Assembly (NCBI GenBank): GCA_026015225.1
Contig: JAOZGV010000075.1
Location: 1 to 17,578, forward strand
Reading direction: 5' to 3'
Length of the DNA: 17,578 nt
Source: Candidatus Bathyarchaeota archaeon
GTDB taxonomy: Archaea; Thermoproteota; Bathyarchaeia; 40CM-2-53-6; RBG-13-38-9
This document shows, one piece after another, positions 12,271 through 17,578 of the stretch. The first letter of the stretch is position 1. Each line of letters opens with the position of its first letter. Below the pieces are notes generated by a model that was not told where the DNA came from, did no database searches, and saw only the letters and a program-made list of their open reading frames with translations. A program made the translations under genes and the position numbers.

Positions 12271-13641
12271 TTGAATAAAAATGAAGATAAAAAATTTGTA
12301 TTAATCATAGCTTCAATTGCATCTTTCCTTACACCTTTCATGGGATCGGCAGTTAATGTTGCCCTCCCATCGATCAGTATAGAATTTGAGATTGATGCAA
12401 TCTTATTAAGCTGGGTAGCGACATCATATTTATTATCTTCTGCAATATTTCTAGTTCCATTTGGAAGATTGGCGGATATATATGGAAGAAAAAGGATTTT
12501 TTTATACGGTATTCTTATCCACACTGCATCATCCTACCTTACAGCAATTTCTACATCTCCTATGATCTTGATATTTTTTCGAATCATTCAGGGGATTGGG
12601 GTAGCAATGATTTTCGGTACTAGCTTGGCGATTTTAACTTCTATCTTTCCTGTCGGGGAGAGGGGGAAGGCTTTGGGGATAACAATTGCCGCTGTCTATT
12701 TTGGACTCTCAACTGGACCTTTTTTAGGTGGTTTTCTAACTCAGAATTTGGGGTGGAGAAGTATTTTTCTGATGAACGTACCTCTTGGCTTATTTGTAAT
12801 AATTCTTATTTTCTGGAAATTAAAAGGGGAATGGGCCGAAGCCAAAGGTGAAAGTTTTGATATTGTAGGCTCTATAATCTTTGGTCTTACCCTAGCTACA
12901 GTCATGTATGGTTTCTCCCTTCTCCCCGAAATAAAAGGAACTTTGCTGATCCTGATTAGTGGAGTGGGGCTGTATTCATTTGTAAAATGGGAGGTATATG
13001 TAAGAAATCCAATATTAAATTTAAACCTCTTCAGGAATAATATCTTATTTACTTTCTCAAATCTAGCGGCATTGATAAATTACAGCGCTACATTTGCTGT
13101 TGCTTTTCTTTTGAGCCTCTATTTGCAATATATAAAAGGTTTGAGCCCCCAAAACGCAGGAATCATCTTAATTTCACAACCAATAGTTCAAGCTATCTTT
13201 TCTCCCCTTGCCGGAAGGCTTTCAGATAAAATTGAACCAAGGTTGGTTGCTTCGATCGGTATGTCAATCACCGTGGTTGGTCTGATTCTGCTCTCTTTTA
13301 TTGCTGAAAAAACATCTTTGACTTTCATCGTAATGTGTTTAATTATCTTAGGTTTTAGCTTTGCTCTTTTCTCATCGCCTAATGCAAATGCGATCATGAG
13401 TTCTATCGAAAAAAAATTTTATGGCGTAGCATCTGCAACACTTGGAACTATGAGATTAATAGGACAGATGTTTAGTATGGGGATTGCGATGATAGTGTTT
13501 GCGTTAAAAATAGGAAGAATCCAAATTACGCCAGAGTACTTTACTCATTTTTTAACAAGCACAAAAACAACTCTTGTCATTTTTGCAATTCTTTGTGTGT
13601 TAGGCACTTTCGCATCTATGGCTAGAGGTAAAATCAGATAA
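12271..13641 (+). CDS. DHA2-type MFS drug/proton antiporter, 14 TM
   Basis: A 456-aa permease of the EmrB/QacA (DHA2) group, which exports toxic compounds in exchange for protons. It shows about 14 hydrophobic segments and the group motifs: SAVNVALPSIS in TM1 (near 26-36), WVATSYLLSSAIFLVPFGRL followed by ADIYGRKR (motif A, near 67-75), RIIQGIGVAMIF (motif B, near 103-114), and GPFLGGFLTQNLGWRSIFLMNVP, here split as GPFLGGFL (motif C) and WRSIFLMNVP. AGRLSDKIEPR in the second half is the repeated motif A. The start is a TTG at 12271, with only a poor upstream signal (GAGTT), so the exact N-terminus is uncertain. No local repressor gene is seen. The substrate cannot be inferred. Confidence 0.9.
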   Translation: MNKNEDKKFVLIIASIASFLTPFMGSAVNVALPSISIEFEIDAILLSWVATSYLLSSAIFLVPFGRLADIYGRKRIFLYGILIHTASSYLTAISTSPMILIFFRIIQGIGVAMIFGTSLAILTSIFPVGERGKALGITIAAVYFGLSTGPFLGGFLTQNLGWRSIFLMNVPLGLFVIILIFWKLKGEWAEAKGESFDIVGSIIFGLTLATVMYGFSLLPEIKGTLLILISGVGLYSFVKWEVYVRNPILNLNLFRNNILFTFSNLAALINYSATFAVAFLLSLYLQYIKGLSPQNAGIILISQPIVQAIFSPLAGRLSDKIEPRLVASIGMSITVVGLILLSFIAEKTSLTFIVMCLIILGFSFALFSSPNANAIMSSIEKKFYGVASATLGTMRLIGQMFSMGIAMIVFALKIGRIQITPEYFTHFLTSTKTTLVIFAILCVLGTFASMARGKIR

Positions 13642-13645
13642 GAGG

Positions 13646-13657
13646 TTTTTTTGTTTT
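13646..13657 (+). terminator. T-tract terminator after the DHA2 MFS gene
   Basis: A run of seven T followed by GTTTT begins 4 nt after the stop codon. A weak hairpin CTCAC-ACAATA-GTGAG lies just downstream, near 13664-13679. Confidence 0.5.
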
Positions 13658-13727
13658 ATAAATGCTCACACAATAGTGAGTGGAACAGAAATATCGGGCA
13701 CTAGTAAGTTACATGTATATATCTGTA

Positions 13728-13769
13728 GAAGCATCAGTCTTCAATAAAATGGATTGAAAATGAAGCTTC
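13728..13769. terminator. Two-level inverted repeat at a convergent junction
   Basis: TTCAAT (13740-13745) pairs with ATTGAA (13753-13758) across a 7-nt loop, and GAAGC (13728-13732) with GCTTC (13765-13769) outside it. It is located just beyond the 3' end of the URO-D-family gene and opposite the MFS gene. No GC tract is present at this junction. Confidence 0.3.
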
Positions 13770-13775
13770 TTAATA

Positions 13776-15026
13776 TTATAAATTGATTGGGTAGAATCCG
13801 TGCTTCAATACAGAGTCATATAATGCACAAACATTTTCAGGTGGAACGTCAGGCTGAATTATATGCCCTGGAGCAACTATACAACCGCCCTCTTCTGCAC
13901 CAGCCTTCAGAGCTCTCTTTACTTCAGCTTCTACGTCGAAGACGCTACCTTGAGGAAGTATATTCTGAGATCCAATTCCTCCACAAAATGTTAATTCATC
14001 ACCATACTTCTCTTTCAAGCTAGATAGGTCCATATCTGGACATTCCGGTTGAACTGGATTTAATACATCTACACCTATTTCTATCAAATCGCTTATGAAA
14101 GGTTCAACATTTCCACATGAGTGTAGATATAATTTTGCTGATGTTTTTTTGTGAATAGTGTCAAAAATCTTCTTTTGGCGTGGCTTCAGAAACTTCTTAT
14201 AAATGCTTGGGTTTACAATAACAGTGGTTTGCGCACCCAAATCATCCCCCGCACCTACGAGAGTAGCATAATCTCCTACTTCATCCAGAAGCATATTATA
14301 GAATTGAATCTGTTGTTCTGTAACTTTATCCATAATAGCTTCTGCGATAGTTGGTCTAAGATATATATCCTCCATAAATTTGTTGAATCCCCTTCTTAAC
14401 CAGGAATTTTCAAATACGCCCCCGCCAGCAAGATTAACAGCACATACCGCAAAATTCGCATCATCAAGTTTTTTAGCTTTCTTACCCAAGCCCTTAGCAG
14501 TGAAATCCTTCTCGAGGTCCGGCCAAAATGGATCGTTCAATATTTCGTCTTTTTCTTCCTTAAACTCAAGTGTTGCAGGATTAGAAAATTCTAAATAAGT
14601 TTTGCTAGCTTTTCTATGAAAACCGAAATTATCAATAAAAGAATTGTCAGAAAAAAATTTCTTAGGAATAAATGGCAGTTTATAGGCCACTGAGACTGGC
14701 CTGAAGTCTATTCTGAAACGTCTATATATCTTCTCATCTATTGGTGGATTCCACCATGAATTGTATGATGCCCCATTTGGCCAATAATCTATCTCAAAGA
14801 AGTATGTCGGCAGATGAAGGTGATGTTTCACTTTAAAATAAGCTTGTTTAGTCATGAAAGACAAGCAACCTCCAAGTTCAGCAGGTACACGATCAGCTTC
14901 TTGATGCTCTAAAATTTTCCACACTCTCTCTCTTGGAAAATATCTCTCTCCTGGATATTTTATTGCAGGATCGCCCCTTCTCTTGTCTTCTTTCCACAGA
15001 TTTTCATATTCAATTTTTGATTGCAT
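13776..15026 (-). CDS. URO-D-family methyltransferase (MtaA/MtbA-like)
   Basis: A 416-aa member of the uroporphyrinogen-decarboxylase fold. In anaerobic archaea most such proteins are not haem enzymes but zinc-dependent methyltransferases acting with corrinoid proteins, or ether/O-demethylases. Consistent with that, the zinc-site residues are present: H302 and C304 in LYLHSCGNVEPF and a third Cys, C348, in LTFCGGIGSQ. GAGDDLGAQT (257-266) and the C-terminal APGHIIQPDVPPEN (384-397) are typical of the group. The N-terminus has about 30 extra residues before PRERVWKILEHQEADRVP. The ATG at 15026 follows GGATGA. No corrinoid protein gene lies next to it, so the methyl donor cannot be named. A 6-3-6 palindrome sits 79 nt upstream. 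Confidence 0.88.
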   Translation of the reverse strand: MQSKIEYENLWKEDKRRGDPAIKYPGERYFPRERVWKILEHQEADRVPAELGGCLSFMTKQAYFKVKHHLHLPTYFFEIDYWPNGASYNSWWNPPIDEKIYRRFRIDFRPVSVAYKLPFIPKKFFSDNSFIDNFGFHRKASKTYLEFSNPATLEFKEEKDEILNDPFWPDLEKDFTAKGLGKKAKKLDDANFAVCAVNLAGGGVFENSWLRRGFNKFMEDIYLRPTIAEAIMDKVTEQQIQFYNMLLDEVGDYATLVGAGDDLGAQTTVIVNPSIYKKFLKPRQKKIFDTIHKKTSAKLYLHSCGNVEPFISDLIEIGVDVLNPVQPECPDMDLSSLKEKYGDELTFCGGIGSQNILPQGSVFDVEAEVKRALKAGAEEGGCIVAPGHIIQPDVPPENVCALYDSVLKHGFYPINL

Positions 15027-15105
15027 GATCGATCATCCAGAAAATATATTTACAATTTAAAGTTGATTGTTGATTAATAATAAATAACTATCGGATAATA
15101 GAAGT

Positions 15106-15120
15106 ATACGCGATGCGTAT
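15106..15120. promoter_or_regulatory. ATACGC-GAT-GCGTAT palindrome upstream of the URO-D gene
   Basis: A perfect 6-bp inverted repeat around 3 nt lies 79 nt before the start of the URO-D-family gene (minus strand). It has the same 6-3-6 geometry as the TATAAC dyads but a different sequence. A helix-turn-helix operator is plausible; only one copy is seen. Confidence 0.4.
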
Positions 15121-15295
15121 CTCAAAGACCTTCGAATTATGACTGGCAATTTGTTCGTAGTTATCTTCAGATAAACCAGTATTCCAACTCAAATAATAAT
15201 AGATTTCGTTATTATGAACTGCTCTTTTGTTTACTAAGATACTCTGAACTTCATATATTCGATATTGTTATTTAGTGTTCATGATAAGTGTCTCG

Positions 15296-15664
15296 TTAAT
15301 CGTATTTGGGCATGAGCCAAAATTCGTTCCCATCACTATCCTTGAACATAGCATACTTTACATTCTCATTCCATTCAGCTTTACCTAGTTCTCTTGTGAA
15401 TTCTACACCATTTCTTTTCAAATCTTTATAAGTACTTTCAACATCTTCAGCGAAGAATAGAATTCCAGTATTTCCAGGTTCAAGGGGCTCAATCTGGCAT
15501 AAATGAATGCCCGTGGATGAGTTAGGAGGTCCTACTACAATCAAATGCTCCATATCTTCTTGAACTTCAAATCCCAACTTAGCTACATACCATTCCTTGG
15601 CTTTCTTCGCGTCAGAAACAACGACTGCAACACTTCTGATTCTTTCAATTGGCATATATTTCAT
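15296..15664 (-). CDS. VOC-family (glyoxalase/dioxygenase fold) protein
   Basis: A 122-aa single VOC-domain protein made of two beta-alpha-beta-beta-beta modules: IRSVAVVVSDAKKAKEWYVAKL with GFEV in the first, and GILFFAEDVESTYKDLKRNG with the ending KDSDGNEFWLMPKY in the second. Possible metal ligands are H54 (TGIHLC) and E114 (NEFWLM); the usual first-strand His is replaced by Val, so metal binding is uncertain. Known relatives include glyoxalase I, methylmalonyl-CoA epimerase, fosfomycin or bleomycin resistance proteins and extradiol dioxygenases; this one cannot be assigned. The start may be ATG 15664 or ATG 15655, with a GATGA box 5 nt before the second. It may be co-transcribed with the URO-D gene, but a 269-nt gap argues against it. 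Confidence 0.87.
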   Translation of the reverse strand: MKYMPIERIRSVAVVVSDAKKAKEWYVAKLGFEVQEDMEHLIVVGPPNSSTGIHLCQIEPLEPGNTGILFFAEDVESTYKDLKRNGVEFTRELGKAEWNENVKYAMFKDSDGNEFWLMPKYD

Positions 15665-15891
15665 CTCTCATTTAATCTTCTTTATCCAAGATTATTTTTA
15701 AAATATACGTCTAAATACCATTGAGGAACATGTGCGAATTGTTAATTTGTTTTGTTCCATTCTAACTAGCATATACTTGCAGCACGCGCTTGGATAACCA
15801 TAAAGCTTATCTTTTTTCTGATTTGGATGCGCTTTAAGGCATAAACATAGGCATATATTTGATAGCCATAATAGTATAATTAAGTGATATT

Positions 15892-16269
15892 ATGAGTGAA
15901 GAGCCCAAACAGGATATTGTAAACAACCTATTGGGGTGTACGATTTCTTTAAGTGCCTTTTATATAACAGATGATATTAGTGCGAAACTTTCCCTACTTA
16001 AACATGCAAATAAGGAATATAATGCTTTATCAAATAAACTTGAATCAAGAAATATTTCAGAGTCTGATTTAGATAACGCGGCTCCGGTAGCAAAAGATAA
16101 AATATCCTCAGAAGTTGAACGTAGAACCGATATAGATTTTGATTCAGAAGAGAATGAGAGACTTGCAAAGACTTCCCCATCAAAATTGAATCAATTGGTG
16201 AGTTTCTTAAAACAAAAGAGAAAATTTGAAATTAATGTATCGGTGAATTTCAAGGAACCTGAGGATTGA
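15892..16269 (+). CDS. Hypothetical charged helical protein (125 aa)
   Basis: I do not recognise this protein. It is soluble, rich in Lys, Glu and Ser, with predicted helices at about 28-52 (AKLSLLKHANKEYNALSNKL) and 94-111, a lone Cys at 16, and a C-terminal strand-like FEINVSVNF. There is no signal peptide or membrane segment. The start is well supported: AGTGA (15883-15887) lies exactly 4 nt before the ATG, and GCATATATTT (15851-15860) is a plausible TATA box for a short leader. It is a single gene, divergent from the VOC gene and convergent with the methyltransferase-like gene. Confidence 0.68.
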   Translation: MSEEPKQDIVNNLLGCTISLSAFYITDDISAKLSLLKHANKEYNALSNKLESRNISESDLDNAAPVAKDKISSEVERRTDIDFDSEENERLAKTSPSKLNQLVSFLKQKRKFEINVSVNFKEPED

Positions 16270-16364
16270 GGTACTTAAAAAGGACTATTATCACAGCAAA
16301 CTATTTTTGGAAATACATCCTAAATCAGGTTTATTCATTAGCGAACGCTTTAAAAATTGGTTGA

Positions 16365-17053
16365 TTACCAAATACCAGGTAACAACCGATAAGGAGTTTT
16401 TTCGGCATGCTCTCAATATCCCTGAAGCTCTCTATGAAGCATTCTATCCTCTTTGTACGTGCGGATTACGATAAGGACTATCAATAATAAGGCTGGAATG
16501 AGCCCATATATTGAGCCAAGAGCCAGAGGAGTAAAAAAGAACATAATGATTACACCTACATACATTGGATGACGAACATACTTGTAAGGGCCAGTTGTTA
16601 TGACACTGTGACCTCTCTCTTTTTGTACCTCTACAATTCTTGATAAGTATGTGTTCTCCTTCATCACCAAGAAGATCAGTATAAAGGATGAGATTATACT
16701 GATAAATCCAATTGTCTTAAGGATGATCGGTGCGTAGGACCAATGATAACGACCTGCATCGAAACCTATGATTAAGAACAAGGCTATGAAGAGAATTGTA
16801 GCTAAAAAAATTATTATCTCATCCCAGCCTTTTGCAGAACTCTTAAGAATAGTCATTCGTTCTTTGAGCAGTCCTGGATTATTTTTTCTCATCCATAATA
16901 CTAGTATTATTCCGAAGCCGAGATAGATGATTATATAGATCCAGGCAGCAATCCAATTTAGAGTATTTGCTGGTCCGAAGAGCAAAGCCCCTAGAAAAAG
17001 TGGAAAAGTACGAACCTAATCAATATTTTTCTATTGGAAATTTTATTTGACAT
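16365..17053 (-). pseudogene. Isoprenylcysteine carboxyl methyltransferase-like gene with frameshift and TGA
   Basis: A membrane methyltransferase-like gene of the ICMT/phospholipid methyltransferase group, about five hydrophobic segments, with the SAM-site motif GHSVITTGPYKYVRHPMYVG. Two lesions are visible. At the 3' end the frame reads ELQGY, TGA (16415-16413), then continues in frame as EHAEKTPYRLLPGIW and a TAA at 16367-16365; that tail is the conserved end of the family, where Arg or Lys normally follows GY. At the 5' end the frame with FLGALLFGPANTL lacks a proper start (TTG 16985 is internal to TM1), while ATG 17053 opens a different frame reading MSNKISNRKILIRFVLFHFF; adding one T to the T5 run at 16999-16995 joins them. 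It is therefore a pseudogene or an error-bearing sequence; the intact middle piece spans 16413-16985. Confidence 0.82.
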
Positions 17054-17136
17054 CCAATAATCTCTTCCCGCCTATTCCAGATGAGTTATTACCTCAAACT
17101 CATAAACCAAAAACATCATATACATTAGTACTCATA

Positions 17137-17496
17137 CTAGAGTAAAAATGGTGACGTTAAAGATAAATAGGGAAAGAAGATCATTTGCCTTTGGCATGGG
17201 GGGCAGAGCACTAAACCAAAATAGTTCAGAGTGCAACTAGAACAAACTTGTTTTCCACATCTAGTGCATATATACCTTGCAGGAAGTATATTGTGATAGT
17301 AGCACATTCCTGGATTAATTGTTCTCGTCACAATGGGATGAATAACCGGATAACTTAAAGGAAGAGTTGGAATTGTTGCAGAAATTGATTTAACTTGTGG
17401 TTTCTTTACTTTTATTTGAAAACTCGTGCCACAATTGTAGCAATAATTGGACTCATCCACATTATTAGTACTGCAGCTTACACATTTTTTAACCAT
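17137..17496 (-). CDS. Zinc-ribbon plus B-box-type zinc-binding protein
   Basis: A 119-aa protein with two zinc modules. The N-terminal ribbon has C5, C8, C19 and C22 (CVSC...CYNC). After a Pro/Ile/Ser-rich linker (about 30-62) comes a B-box-like finger: C65 and H68 (MCYYH), C77 and C80 (CTRC), C85 and C88 (CSSC), then C98 and C101 (CPPC). A hydrophobic ending, FFPYLSLTSPFLL, could be the start of a membrane segment, since similar archaeal proteins often carry transmembrane helices after the B-box; if so this copy is short. The ATG at 17496 has an AGTGA box 6 nt upstream. B-boxes mediate protein contacts; the role here is unknown. Confidence 0.8.
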   Translation of the reverse strand: MVKKCVSCSTNNVDESNYCYNCGTSFQIKVKKPQVKSISATIPTLPLSYPVIHPIVTRTINPGMCYYHNILPARYICTRCGKQVCSSCTLNYFGLVLCPPCQRQMIFFPYLSLTSPFLL

Positions 17497-17578
17497 CTTT
17501 TTTCACTATTTCATTCTTAATTAATTCTCAATTAAATTTAGAATCAATCGATTATACAGCAATGAGATGTTTACGTAT

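Noticed and set aside
12087..12278. 63-codon frame between the AKR and MFS genes
   Set aside because: No recognisable motif, no Shine-Dalgarno, overlaps the promoter region and the start of the MFS gene.
16413..16415. TGA in the ICMT-like gene as a selenocysteine codon
   Set aside because: The family has Arg or Lys here, not Cys, no SECIS-like hairpin is evident, and the same gene also has a frameshift.
1..17578. tRNA, rRNA, CRISPR arrays, insertion sequences or phage genes
   Set aside because: No TPsiC-like or conserved rRNA sequence, no spaced direct repeats, no transposase or integrase reading frame was found on either strand.

Overview
The window is AT-rich archaeal chromosome. The clearest marker is a complete TATA-box-binding protein (about 7193-7750, minus strand). 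Supporting signs are TATA-like boxes 25-30 nt before several starts, Shine-Dalgarno sites of the form GGTGA followed by 4 nt and a start codon, frequent TTG starts, and archaeal-type families (DUF2284, DUF5679-like zinc ribbon, GYD domain). The mix of a MtaA-like URO-D methyltransferase, an Fe-S aldo/keto reductase, a superoxide reductase and a B-box zinc protein suggests an anaerobe of the Bathyarchaeia/Thermoproteota type. The class-level placement is inference. There is no rRNA, tRNA, CRISPR array, IS element or phage gene.

Layout. 1-227 is the 3' end of a SAM methyltransferase gene, followed by a small membrane protein (374-646). On the minus strand lie superoxide reductase (746-1117) and a compact sulfur-relay operon transcribed dsrE-like, tusA, iscS, iscU (3618 down to 1197). 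On the plus strand follow a GYD-domain protein and a TMEM163-like cation transporter. Then come an MFS permease (minus), a DUF2284 Fe-S protein (plus), TBP (minus) and a cold-shock protein (minus). A looser stretch from 8100 to 9950 holds three tiny cysteine-rich proteins and a CBS-domain gene broken by an in-frame TAA. After that come a flavodoxin-like FMN reductase (plus), an Fe-S aldo/keto reductase (minus), a 14-TM DHA2-type MFS pump (plus), a URO-D-family methyltransferase (minus), a VOC protein (minus), an unknown 125-aa protein (plus), an isoprenylcysteine-methyltransferase-like gene with a frameshift and an in-frame TGA (minus), and a zinc-ribbon/B-box protein (minus).

The strongest system-level signal is an exact dyad TATAAC-N3-GTTATA that I found four times, each upstream of a redox, sulfur or flavin gene: superoxide reductase, the dsrE-tusA-iscS-iscU operon, the DUF2284 protein, and the FMN reductase (where it also sits upstream of a divergent tiny Cys protein). 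This looks like the operator of a local redox/sulfur regulon whose regulator is not in the window.

A second unusual signal is a set of alternating purine-pyrimidine GC tracts, up to 13 nt of pure GC alternation. They lie in intergenic DNA, mostly just downstream of gene 3' ends, and three of the five convergent junctions carry one together with an inverted repeat. Two genes with clear nonsense or frameshift lesions may be real pseudogenes or assembly errors.
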